Below, piece after piece: positions 22,815 through 28,948 of a stretch of DNA of 29,032 nucleotides (its first letter is position 1; each line of letters starts with the position of its first letter). The DNA is from a virus: IMG/VR virus record IMGVR_UViG_3300046674_000297, positions 1 through 29,032 of that record. The stretch is one strand, 5' to 3'. Position numbers and translations under genes: made by a program. The notes under the pieces were generated by a model that worked only from the letters and a program-made list of their open reading frames with translations, was not told the origin of the DNA and did not search any database.

Positions 22815-22843
22815 CAGAGAGTCTTGGTGTACTGGTCAACGAC

Positions 22844-23059
22844 ATGGACAGCCCCGAGAACCCCCATCTGACCCCCTCACAGGCGCACCGACTCGACCTC
22901 ATCACCCGCGATCTGGCCGCGGCCTTCGACGCCGACCTCGCCGAGGCGAGCCACGCCGATCTCATACGGGAGTTCATGCGCCTTCGCGCCTCGCTCGACG
23001 ATGCCGTACGGCTCATCAGGGAAAACACCAAACCGCCCCCGGACCCTGTCCTACGCTGA
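22844..23059 (+). CDS. small helical protein before integrase
   Basis: The 71-residue product from ATG 22844 is strongly helical and acidic (HRLDLITRDLAAAFDADLAE, then ASHADLIREFMRLRASLDDAV), ending in a Pro-rich tail. There is no good ribosome binding site, so translation may be leaderless or weak. It lies 34 bases before the integrase start and is probably co-transcribed with it. No family is recognised; an accessory role in recombination is possible but unsupported. Confidence 0.55.
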   Translation: MDSPENPHLTPSQAHRLDLITRDLAAAFDADLAEASHADLIREFMRLRASLDDAVRLIRENTKPPPDPVLR

Positions 23060-23093
23060 CCGGGCAGCGCCAGACACACCAGGGGGGTTGTCC

Positions 23094-24413
23094 ATGGCCT
23101 ACGCGGAGAAGGTCTTCAAGACCGCCAAAGGCAAGAAGCTCAAGACGTTCACGTGGCGCTCCAGGTACAAGGAGCCCGACGGCACGTGGGGATCCGAGCC
23201 AGGATTCCCCACGAAGACGACCGCCGTCGCCTGGGGCAATGATCAGGAAGCCCGTAGTGAAGCCGGCCGGTGGATCGCGCCGAAGAAGCAGGACACCACC
23301 TTCGGGGCCTTCGCTCAGCAGTTCATGGCGAGCAACAGCAAGCGCGGCCAGACGGTGTCCACGCGCAGGCGCTACCTCGACACCTACCTTCTGCCCAAGT
23401 GGCAGCACACATCCATCCGAGACTTCAACTGGTTCGAGGTGGACGGCTGGCAACAGGGTCTGCCATGCGACGACGTCACCAGGGGGCACGTCGTCAGTCT
23501 GCTCTCCACCATCCTCACTGCGGCCATGGACGCCGGGCTACGCGACGTGAATCCGATCTACGGCCGCCGCCGTACGAAGCCGACCGGCAAGGACGCGGTC
23601 AAGGACAAGCCGAAGAAGGTCGTTGGGAACGACGGCGTTGTCCCGCCCGAGCGGGCGATCCTCCTCGCGCAGCGCCTCGGCCCCGTCAACGGGCTCCTCG
23701 TCCTCACGACGGCGTTCGTCGGCCCGCGGTACGGCGAGGCAATCGGCCTGCACCGGGACAACGTCCTGCGCACGCGCGAGCAGTTGTGGGAGGCCGGCAC
23801 CTTCACGTGCCCGGTGCTGCGCATCGTCGAGGAGGTCGCCGAGTACGACGTGTTCGACAAGGAGACCGGCAAGAAGACGGGGACGTTCCACGGGATCGAG
23901 GAGACGAAGAACGACGGGAGCGCCCGGGACGTCGATGTGCCGCCGTTCCTTGCCCTGCTCCTGCGGTACCACCTGGCGGACTTCTCGGGTGACCGGATCT
24001 TCTCGACGCCGAACGGGAAGCTGTGGCGCCGCGGGAACTGGGGGAAGGTCCTGCGGCCGGCGGCGGACGGGCGCAAGGAGCGCAAGAAGCGACAGGGCGT
24101 CTCGCCGCGCGACGCCTGGGAGCCGATCATGCCGGGGCTCGACATGCGGGCGCTGCGGCACACGGCCGACAGCTACCAGTCGCAGATCGGGGTGAAGGAG
24201 CCTCTGGCGTACGAGGCGATGGGGCACAAGCGCGAAGGCATCAAGGCCGTGTATCAGCACCCCACGGTCGAGATGCGGATAGCTAGACTGGAGGGGCTGG
24301 AGGAGATCTTCCAGCGGGCGATGCGCAACCTGGGGCTCCGAACTCTGTGGAACAGAGTTGATCTCCAAAAAATCCCCCAAACGATCACCGCCCAAGATCG
24401 TCAAGTGGCTTAG
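23094..24413 (+). CDS. int: tyrosine-family integrase
   Basis: The 439-residue product from ATG 23094 (ribosome binding site AGGGGGG) should catalyse integration at a tRNA-Arg gene. It has an N-terminal arm-binding region (1-65), a SAM-like core-binding domain (68-155, TTFGAFAQQFMAS) and the catalytic domain. Likely active residues are Arg212 in GPRYGEAIGL, Lys272, Arg355 and His356 in MRALRHT, His378 in MGHK, and Tyr387 in VYQHP. The first histidine of the usual H-x-x-R box is arginine here (R352). The gene ends 36 bases before the attP core, the normal arrangement for tRNA-targeting phages. Confidence 0.93.
   Translation: MAYAEKVFKTAKGKKLKTFTWRSRYKEPDGTWGSEPGFPTKTTAVAWGNDQEARSEAGRWIAPKKQDTTFGAFAQQFMASNSKRGQTVSTRRRYLDTYLLPKWQHTSIRDFNWFEVDGWQQGLPCDDVTRGHVVSLLSTILTAAMDAGLRDVNPIYGRRRTKPTGKDAVKDKPKKVVGNDGVVPPERAILLAQRLGPVNGLLVLTTAFVGPRYGEAIGLHRDNVLRTREQLWEAGTFTCPVLRIVEEVAEYDVFDKETGKKTGTFHGIEETKNDGSARDVDVPPFLALLLRYHLADFSGDRIFSTPNGKLWRRGNWGKVLRPAADGRKERKKRQGVSPRDAWEPIMPGLDMRALRHTADSYQSQIGVKEPLAYEAMGHKREGIKAVYQHPTVEMRIARLEGLEEIFQRAMRNLGLRTLWNRVDLQKIPQTITAQDRQVA
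24379..24387 (+). repeat. AAACGATCA copy 2 (left of attP core)
   Basis: This copy is inside the last codons of the integrase gene, 62 bases before the core begins. Together with the copy at 24641 it brackets the core, as arm-type integrase sites do. Confidence 0.45.
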
Positions 24414-24449
24414 CCCCAGCGTATGCAGCTTCCCGCCCTGCCGATATGG

Positions 24450-24499
24450 CAGCTCTCCTAAAGCTGGTGTCGCAGGTTCGAATCCTGCCGGGGGCACCA
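24450..24499 (+). other. attP: attP core: 3' half of a tRNA-Arg(CCT) gene
   Basis: From 24450 the sequence folds as the right half of a tRNA. The anticodon stem is CAGCT/AGCTG around loop CTCCTAA (anticodon CCT). Then come a short variable region, a T arm GCAGG-TTCGAAT-CCTGC, acceptor strand CGGGGGC, discriminator A and an encoded CCA. The 5' acceptor strand and D arm are missing, so it is not a working tRNA. Integration into the host gene would rebuild a complete tRNA. The identity block probably begins in the anticodon loop or stem. Confidence 0.9.
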
Positions 24500-24520
24500 C
24501 CGTGACCATGGATGTCACAG

Positions 24521-24562
24521 AGAAAGCCCAGGTCGGGAACCATCTCCCGCTCTGGGCTTTCT
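24521..24562. terminator. bidirectional terminator beside attP
   Basis: AGAAAGCCCAG (24521-24531) pairs perfectly with CTGGGCTTTCT (24552-24562), with an inner CGGGA/TCCCG pairing. The stem ends in A-rich and T-rich flanks, so it can act in both directions. It separates the rightward integrase from the leftward immunity genes. Confidence 0.85.
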
Positions 24563-24571
24563 TGCGTTCAC

Positions 24572-24615
24572 CGGGACTCACCCGGACCCGTCCGGACTCA
24601 ACCGGACCCACCCGG
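24572..24615 (+). repeat. 10-bp phased direct repeats (CCGGACYCNN)
   Basis: About four tandem units occur at 24572, 24582, 24592 and 24602: CGGGACTCAC, CCGGACCCGT, CCGGACTCAA and CCGGACCCAC, then CCGG. The exact 10-base period places each unit on the same face of DNA. It lies 72 bases right of the attP core, where integrase, excisionase or host-factor sites are expected. Confidence 0.6.
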
Positions 24616-24640
24616 CAAGATCATCACCTAAATATCTCCT

Positions 24641-24649
24641 AAACGATCA
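24641..24649 (+). repeat. AAACGATCA copy 3 (right of attP core)
   Basis: Third exact copy of the 9-mer, 142 bases right of the core and just before the stop of the leftward membrane gene. It is a candidate right-arm integrase site. Confidence 0.45.
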
Positions 24650-24673
24650 AGCGGTCAGCGCAGGTCAGCCCCG

Positions 24674-25276
24674 CTAACCGCCGGGACTCGCAGGCACTTC
24701 CGGGCGCCGCATCTCCGGCAACTCCCGCTGCCTGACCGGCGCCTGGCGCCGAGGAGCCAGGCGCAGCACGGAAGCCGAGTACTGATGGCCGGCACCCGCC
24801 TCGACCTCGTCATCGAGCGCACCGCTACGGGCCATCTCCACCCCGAGCTCGAACGCCTTCGTGGCGACCTCGACCCGCCGCGCCTCGAAGTCCGCCTCCA
24901 GCTCGACGCGCGCCCGCTCCGCGTCGGCCGCCAACTTCGCGGCCTGGTCTATGAGTTCTCGCCTATGTCGCTCGCGGTCGGCCTCGTTCGCAGCGCGTCC
25001 CGCGGCGTACTTGTCGCGCTCAGCGCGAGCGACCTCCTCCGCGCGCCCTGCCGCCCGCTCGCGCTCCATCGCCCGCTCAATCGACGTGCCACCCCCCGGT
25101 GTGCCCAGCACGGCAAAGAGGGCCGCGGTAAACGACGCCGAGAGAAGCGACGCAGCTACAGCGGCGACGACCCGCTCGTCCATCGTGATCCCGGCCCCCA
25201 AGAACGCTGCCGCCCCCGCCAGCGCAAGTGCCGCTACGACCCCCACCGTGATCCGCAATGCGGAAAACCTTCGCAC
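24674..25276 (-). CDS. membrane-anchored coiled-coil protein, co-oriented with the repressor
   Basis: GTG start at 25276 behind a GGGGGG stretch; 200 residues. Two predicted transmembrane helices (about 8-30 and 36-58) are followed by a long charged coiled coil (about 68-150, e.g. AAGRAEEVARAERDKYAAGR and LIDQAAKLAADAERARVELE). A Pro/Arg-rich tail ends the protein. It lies 27 bases downstream of the repressor gene on the same strand and is probably expressed in lysogens. Genes in this position in actinophages often encode prophage defence or superinfection exclusion, a plausible but untested role here. Confidence 0.75.
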   Translation of the reverse strand: MRRFSALRITVGVVAALALAGAAAFLGAGITMDERVVAAVAASLLSASFTAALFAVLGTPGGGTSIERAMERERAAGRAEEVARAERDKYAAGRAANEADRERHRRELIDQAAKLAADAERARVELEADFEARRVEVATKAFELGVEMARSGALDDEVEAGAGHQYSASVLRLAPRRQAPVRQRELPEMRRPEVPASPGG

Positions 25277-25303
25277 CCCAACCCCCCACAGATTCGGCTC
25301 GGT

Positions 25304-25765
25304 TCAGCGACCCACGGCCGCGTCTCCCGGCTCGTCCCCTGCGGAGCCTTCACGAGGGCTGCGCCTAAGTCGATCGATCATGGCGAGGAACATTTCGCGG
25401 TCCACCGGATCGGTGATGCCGAGCTGATCGGCCGCGTCCTCTGGGGTCGTTGGGGCTGATGCTACGCGCGGTGACTCTGTTGTGTCAGTGAGTGCAGAAG
25501 ACAGGATTCCGGCTCGGACCAGCAGCTCGCGAACCGGCACGTGAACGGCGTGCGCCAGGGCCTCGTAGAACTGAGGATCCGGCAGCGTCTCCCCCTTCAA
25601 CATGCGCGTGACGCTGCTCGGCGGCATCCCCGTATCGCGGGCCAGGGCCGCCTTGCCACCGCCGCGTACGGCGTCGATGTCATAGCCGGCCGCGCGGGCC
25701 GCGGCGGCGATATAGACGGCGAAGTCGTGGAGTACTTGTTGGCGGTCGGGTCGCATGTCGCGCAT
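25304..25765 (-). CDS. immunity repressor (XRE HTH)
   Basis: From ATG 25765 the product is 153 residues. The HTH spans about 33-85: GGGKAALARDTGMPPSSVTR, MLKGETLPDP, and YEALAHAVHVPVRELLVRAG. The rest is an acidic linker and a C-terminal helix pair (VDREMFLAMIDRLRR) that could mediate dimerisation. No cleavage domain is visible. A longer frame from 25810 would run through an operator and is unlikely; 25756 is another start. There is no ribosome binding site, and the candidate promoter places the RNA start close to the ATG, so translation may be leaderless, as for several repressors. Confidence 0.85.
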   Translation of the reverse strand: MRDMRPDRQQVLHDFAVYIAAAARAAGYDIDAVRGGGKAALARDTGMPPSSVTRMLKGETLPDPQFYEALAHAVHVPVRELLVRAGILSSALTDTTESPRVASAPTTPEDAADQLGITDPVDREMFLAMIDRLRRSPREGSAGDEPGDAAVGR

Positions 25766-25771
25766 CGTAGC

Positions 25772-25785
25772 TGGCTCGCAAGCAA
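25772..25785. promoter_or_regulatory. repressor operator OL1 (TGGCTCGCAAGCAA)
   Basis: It matches the palindromic consensus TTGCTNGCNAGCAA with one mismatch in the left arm. It overlaps the -10 region of the candidate repressor promoter, so binding would autoregulate the repressor. Confidence 0.75.
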
Positions 25786-25810
25786 TAACTACATGCTTGC
25801 TCGCCAGCAA
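25782..25810 (-). promoter_or_regulatory. candidate repressor promoter (leftward)
   Basis: On the minus strand TTGCTG (25810-25805) and TATTGC (25787-25782) are separated by 17 bases. The predicted RNA start lies roughly 10 bases before the repressor ATG. Both boxes lie inside operators OL1 and OL2. Confidence 0.4.
25797..25810. promoter_or_regulatory. repressor operator OL2 (TTGCTCGCCAGCAA)
   Basis: Perfect TTGCT and AGCAA arms around a 4-base spacer. The centre is 25 bases from OL1. It overlaps the -35 region of the leftward promoter. Confidence 0.85.
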
Positions 25811-25904
25811 TGAACGAGGTCAAGCCTTGATCGAATAACTCCCCATGTCGCAGAGCAAAATATGCCAGCGGCTCAGGAGAAGATCTTCGATCGCATTTCG
25901 CATC

Positions 25905-25918
25905 TTGCTTGCCAGCAA
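25905..25918. promoter_or_regulatory. repressor operator OR1 (TTGCTTGCCAGCAA)
   Basis: Perfect TTGCT and AGCAA arms. It covers the candidate -35 box of the rightward early promoter. Confidence 0.85.
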
Positions 25919-25937
25919 ACAACTAGTTGGGTACCTT
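25909..25937 (+). promoter_or_regulatory. candidate early rightward promoter
   Basis: TTGCCA (25909-25914) and TACCTT (25932-25937) are separated by 17 bases. The RNA start would be near 25944, about 40 bases before the Cro-like gene. Operators OR1 to OR3 cover the -35 box, the start point and the ribosome binding site. Confidence 0.45.
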
Positions 25938-25941
25938 GATG

Positions 25942-25955
25942 TTGCTCGCAAGCAA
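25942..25955. promoter_or_regulatory. repressor operator OR2 (TTGCTCGCAAGCAA)
   Basis: Perfect arms, lying over the predicted start point of the early transcript. The centre is 37 bases from OR1. Confidence 0.85.
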
Positions 25956-25961
25956 TAAGCC

Positions 25962-25975
25962 TTGCGGACCAGCAA
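25962..25975. promoter_or_regulatory. weak operator OR3 (TTGCGGACCAGCAA)
   Basis: It keeps the AGCAA arm and the outer TTGC but differs at two inner positions. It abuts the AAGGAGGTG ribosome binding site of the Cro-like gene. It may be a lower-affinity site. Confidence 0.5.
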
Positions 25976-25984
25976 GGAGGTGAC

Positions 25985-26203
25985 ATGACCAAGTACCGCC
26001 TGCACGCCGACACCCTGCGGAACCGAGCACGGGAAGTCGGCGACGACACCGGATACGCCATTGCCAGGCGCACGGGCCTCAACGAATCAGTGGTCTCACG
26101 AATCCTCAGGGGTCGCGTGAGTCCTGGCGCGAAAACGCTCCTCACCCTGTCCCGCATCTACGACCTCAGCGTCGAGGAGCTCGTCGAGGAGACCGCCGCA
26201 TGA
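25985..26203 (+). CDS. Cro-like HTH protein
   Basis: The 72-residue product from ATG 25985 follows a strong AAGGAGGTGAC ribosome binding site. It is almost entirely an XRE HTH: YRLHADTLRNRAREVGDDTG, YAIARRTGLNESVVSRILRG, RVSPGAKTLLTLSRIYDLSV. It is divergent from the repressor and shares the operator region, the usual place of Cro. It would repress the repressor promoter during lytic growth. The excisionase-like gene overlaps its stop by four bases. Confidence 0.85.
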   Translation: MTKYRLHADTLRNRAREVGDDTGYAIARRTGLNESVVSRILRGRVSPGAKTLLTLSRIYDLSVEELVEETAA

Positions 26204-26487
26204 TCAGCCCCGTCCCCGACCTGACCGCGATCGTCGCCGCCGTGGTGGCCGAGGTCGTCGGCCAGCTCAACGACCGGCCTGACGGCGCGCTTCGCCTCTA
26301 CACCCCCGCCGAGGCGGCCGAGTTGCTCGGTGTGACCGAGAACTGGGTCGTCGAGCGCTGCACCGCCCGAACCATCCCCTGCACTTTCGTCGGCCGGTTC
26401 CCCCGGCTGTCCGCAGCCCACATCCGCGCCATCGCGGCCGCCGGCGAAGTGGACCCCGCTACGCGAGGTCGCCGCCGCGCCGCCTGA
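26200..26487 (+). CDS. excisionase-like / MerR-type HTH protein
   Basis: The ATG at 26200 overlaps the Cro-like stop (ATGA). The 95-residue product has a central helix-turn-helix of the excisionase type at about 34-75: LYTPAEAAELLGVTENWVVE, RCTARTIPCTFVGRFPRLSA, AHIRAIAAAG. A basic tail follows. Excisionases bend attR DNA to favour excision. The att site is about 1.7 kb away, acceptable for a phage. It could instead be another early regulator. Being first in the early operon links excision to loss of repression. Confidence 0.75.
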   Translation: MISPVPDLTAIVAAVVAEVVGQLNDRPDGALRLYTPAEAAELLGVTENWVVERCTARTIPCTFVGRFPRLSAAHIRAIAAAGEVDPATRGRRRAA

Positions 26488-26498
26488 CGAACGAAAGC

Positions 26499-26536
26499 GG
26501 GGCCGCCCGGACCGGGCCTGGTCCGTACGCGACCCC
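26499..26536 (+). terminator. extended hairpin before the early operon
   Basis: CGGACC and GGTCCG (26508-26525) form a perfect inner stem around GGGCCT. Outer GGGGCCGC (26499-26506) pairs with GCGACCCC (26529-26536) with one mismatch. It lies between the excisionase-like gene and the next early gene and could attenuate transcription. Confidence 0.55.
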
Positions 26537-26571
26537 TCGGCAGTACCTCAACCACACGAATCGAGGACACC

Positions 26572-26925
26572 GTGATCACAGACATTACCCAGGAGACTCG
26601 CACGCTGGCGCAGCAGGCGCGCGCGGCCGAGGCCCTGGTGGGCCTGACCCGGATGTACGGGCACCTGCCCGCCCCGACCATCAGGATTCACGCGACGGAC
26701 ACGGCCACCGATTTGACGCTCGAGGCCCCCACCGAGTTCGAGATGTGGCGGACCGCGCTTCAGGTCGCACCGGACGCGGTCGCGTTGCATGCGTACGCGA
26801 CCAGCGTCTGGCTCGTGGCGGAGGCGGTCTTCCGTGGCGTGCGCGTGTACCTGTACGGCTATGGCGTCCCGCTCACGGTGGAGCAGGCGCGCACGGTTCA
26901 GGAGCCTGTGGCGGTGTCGGTGTGA
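26572..26925 (+). CDS. early hypothetical protein (117 residues)
   Basis: GTG at 26572 follows GAGGACACC and gives 117 residues. The N-terminal helix (TRTLAQQARAAEALVGLTRM) is followed by a beta-rich region (TIRIHATDTATDLTLEAP) and a C-terminal segment with VYLYGYGVPLTVEQA. Similar proteins are widespread as unnamed early genes in Streptomyces phages. It has no membrane segment or catalytic motif that I recognise. The next gene starts inside its stop codon (GTGTGA). Confidence 0.7.
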   Translation: MITDITQETRTLAQQARAAEALVGLTRMYGHLPAPTIRIHATDTATDLTLEAPTEFEMWRTALQVAPDAVALHAYATSVWLVAEAVFRGVRVYLYGYGVPLTVEQARTVQEPVAVSV

Positions 26926-27530
26926 GCGGGGTGCGAGCGCTGAACGCGCTGGCCGCCGTGATCGCTACGGCGCAGGAGCAGGGCAAGCAGACGCCGATGG
27001 CCCTCGCGGTCGCGGTGGACTCGGCACAGATGCTGATGTGCCCCGAGACGGCGGCGGACCTGGCCCGGCTGCGGGACCACATGACCGAGCTGGTCGCCAG
27101 GCGCAATGACGACTTGGCCATTCGTGGCCTGCTCTCGCCGAATGGCGGCCCAAGCCGGGTGCCGATGCCCCTGGAGCGGGAGTTGGCCCCGGTCGTCGAG
27201 TGGCTGCTGAACCGTGTGTCCGAGCTGGAGCAGTCCAAGCCGACTGAGCCCGCGGTCGTACCGGGGAGCGCGGACGCGGTGCTGACGGTGTGGCGGGCGT
27301 ACGCCGATTACGGGGCGATCACCCTCGGCACGTACACCAGCCAGTACGTGGCCCGTACGCACTGCGAGGACTGGCTGCCCCGCTACGACGCCACCGCCGA
27401 GCACACGGTATGGCAGGCGGCAGACACCGGCGAGGAGACGTGGGAGCTCCTGGCGGACGATGCGCGCACCGGTCTGACGGTGCAGCCCATTGAGGTTCCC
27501 GCCGCGTACGACGCGGAGGCGGACGAATGA
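26922..27530 (+). CDS. early hypothetical protein (202 residues)
   Basis: The likely start is GTG 26922, overlapping the previous stop; GTG 26931 is an alternative. The product has helical segments (ALAVAVDSAQMLMCPETAAD, LARLRDHMTELVARRNDDLA, VVEWLLNRVSELEQSK). Its C-terminal half has a Trp/Asp/Glu-rich beta-like region with VWRAYADYGAITLGTYTS and THCEDWLPRYDAT. The function is unknown. Strong overlap with neighbours on both sides places it in one early transcription unit. Confidence 0.7.
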   Translation: MSGVRALNALAAVIATAQEQGKQTPMALAVAVDSAQMLMCPETAADLARLRDHMTELVARRNDDLAIRGLLSPNGGPSRVPMPLERELAPVVEWLLNRVSELEQSKPTEPAVVPGSADAVLTVWRAYADYGAITLGTYTSQYVARTHCEDWLPRYDATAEHTVWQAADTGEETWELLADDARTGLTVQPIEVPAAYDAEADE

Positions 27531-27652
27531 TCTGGATCTTCGCTCTGGTCATCTTCGCTCTCGGCGTGCTCGCGGTGACGTGCGCGCTGGCCCGCGAGGA
27601 CACCCGCCACATGTGCAGCACGGCTGAAGAGCGGGGCGGTGAGGATCAGTGA
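27527..27652 (+). CDS. 41-residue single-helix membrane protein
   Basis: The ATG at 27527 overlaps the previous stop (ATGA), and the next gene overlaps its own stop (GTGA). The peptide opens with a hydrophobic helix (IWIFALVIFALGVLAVTCAL, residues 2-21). A charged tail follows (RHMCSTAEERGGEDQ). Position and overlaps argue that this is a real gene despite its size. It should insert in the inner membrane. Early phage membrane peptides can exclude superinfecting phage or alter host transport, but nothing here shows which. Confidence 0.65.
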   Translation: MIWIFALVIFALGVLAVTCALAREDTRHMCSTAEERGGEDQ

Positions 27653-28290
27653 GCGCCGCTGACCGTACGCCCGCCGAGCAGCGCGAGGCGTTGTCCATAT
27701 ACCTCGCTGACGTGCCGCCGGCCACGGACGGACTGCTCGTCTCTCTCGCCAGGGCAGTTGCCAACCAGCGGGAGCACGAGCACCCGAAGTGGGAAGACAT
27801 CTACTGCGCGAACCTCGCCGGATGGGCGGGCGAGCGCATGGGCCCGGTACTGCGTCGACTGATCGACGTCGAGGCAGAGATGGAGCAGCTGCGCACCACC
27901 GCCGAGGCGTACCCCGGCGAGCTGGCCATGCTGCGAGGCGTCGTGGCCGTGCTCCGTACGGTGGCCCGGCACAGTGACCTCGACGAGACCGAGGGCGTAC
28001 GCGAGTTGCGCCGGGTGATCGCCGAACACTACGCCGACGAGCGGGCCGCGTACGCGGAGGCCGCGGAGAAGGACAGCGCCACGGCGCCGACGTCCACTCC
28101 CCAGCCCACCTCGGCCTGTGCCCGCTGCCGGAGCGTCTTCGATCCCACGGACACCCGCTTCGACGGGCGCGCCCAGTACCACTCCACGCAGTTCTGCCGC
28201 TGCTGCGTCGACCTGTGCCACGACAACGAGAGCGCCGACCACGCGTGCGTCATCTGCCGTCCCCGCGCCGAGGGCGGTGGTGTCCGGTGA
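27649..28290 (+). CDS. early protein with C-terminal zinc fingers
   Basis: GTG start at 27649, 213 residues. The N-terminal two thirds is helical (LARAVANQREHEHPKWEDIY, then MGPVLRRLIDVEAEMEQLRT and VRELRRVIAEHYADERAAYA). The C-terminus (about 157-207) is Cys-rich: C-A-R-C, then F-C-R-C-C-V-D-L-C-H and C-V-I-C, enough ligands for two zinc sites. It could bind nucleic acid or act as an adaptor. No known family is recognised. It sits in the chain of overlapping early genes. Confidence 0.75.
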   Translation: MSAADRTPAEQREALSIYLADVPPATDGLLVSLARAVANQREHEHPKWEDIYCANLAGWAGERMGPVLRRLIDVEAEMEQLRTTAEAYPGELAMLRGVVAVLRTVARHSDLDETEGVRELRRVIAEHYADERAAYAEAAEKDSATAPTSTPQPTSACARCRSVFDPTDTRFDGRAQYHSTQFCRCCVDLCHDNESADHACVICRPRAEGGGVR

Positions 28291-28520
28291 GTGCCGCCGA
28301 CCGGCTGGCCGTGCTCCGTGCGGCGGTCCGCGACTACCAGGGCGAGTGGACCACCCGCACGGTGCTGAACCTGTACCGCGCCAAGGGCCACAACGTCCCG
28401 CAGCGCAAGACCGCCCGCGACGACCTCGCGCTCCTGGCCCGCCAGGGGCTCCTGGTCCTCGACGACACCAACCCCGGGCGCCGGGTGTTCCGGCTCAACG
28501 CACAGAGAGGGGCCCAATGA
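28287..28520 (+). CDS. small winged-helix-like early protein
   Basis: GTG at 28287 overlaps the previous stop (GTGA). The 77-residue product fits a winged helix: RLAVLRAAVRDYQGEWTTRT, VLNLYRAKGHNVPQRKTARD, DLALLARQGLLVLDD, ending with a wing-like strand pair. It starts with the same SAADR pentapeptide as the preceding protein. Small DNA-binding proteins like this are common in Streptomyces phage early regions. It probably regulates early genes or binds host DNA; the target is unknown. Confidence 0.7.
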   Translation: MSAADRLAVLRAAVRDYQGEWTTRTVLNLYRAKGHNVPQRKTARDDLALLARQGLLVLDDTNPGRRVFRLNAQRGAQ

Positions 28521-28948
28521 GCGTCATCGGTAAGGAGGAGGGGATCCGGCACGGCACCACCGGCGGCTACAAGCAGCACCGCCGCCGCCAGGTCCCCGCC
28601 TGTGAGGAGTGCCTGGAGGCGGTACGGGAGGACGCCCGCAGGCGTACCGCCGAGCGCCGCCAGGCCGCCACGGAGGCCAAGGTCAGCGAGCGGAGCCGGG
28701 CCCAGGCCCAGTGGTACGGCGGGAAGCACGGCGTCCCCACCGTCCCCACTCAGGTCACGGTGCCCGGCGACTGCACCGTCGACGGCTGCGGGCACCCCGC
28801 CAACGCGAGGCCCCCGACCATCGGCCTGGTCCGCGTGCACCTCGCCGGGTCGCGGCAGTCGGCCACCTGGTACTGCCCGGCCCACAGCGGGTATGGGCGG
28901 GCGCTCGCCGAGATCCGTGCGCTGCGTCCCAAGGCGGACGCCGCGTGA
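28517..28948 (+). CDS. early basic protein with Cys/His motifs
   Basis: ATG at 28517 overlaps the previous stop (ATGA). The 143-residue product begins with HGTTGGYKQHRRRQVPACEEC, an arrangement common in small actinophage zinc-finger-like proteins. A strongly basic helix follows (about 40-70). The C-terminal part has C-T-V-D-G-C-G-H-P-A and Y-C-P-A-H, which could bind a second metal. The charge and motifs suggest nucleic-acid binding. It is the last complete gene in the window. Confidence 0.75.
   Translation: MSVIGKEEGIRHGTTGGYKQHRRRQVPACEECLEAVREDARRRTAERRQAATEAKVSERSRAQAQWYGGKHGVPTVPTQVTVPGDCTVDGCGHPANARPPTIGLVRVHLAGSRQSATWYCPAHSGYGRALAEIRALRPKADAA

Noticed and set aside
24413-24499. Complete tRNA gene at the att site
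   Set aside because: GCCCCAG at 24413-24419 could pair 6 of 7 with the acceptor strand, but it is about 10 bases too far from the anticodon stem, and no D arm can be formed. It is a 3' half only.
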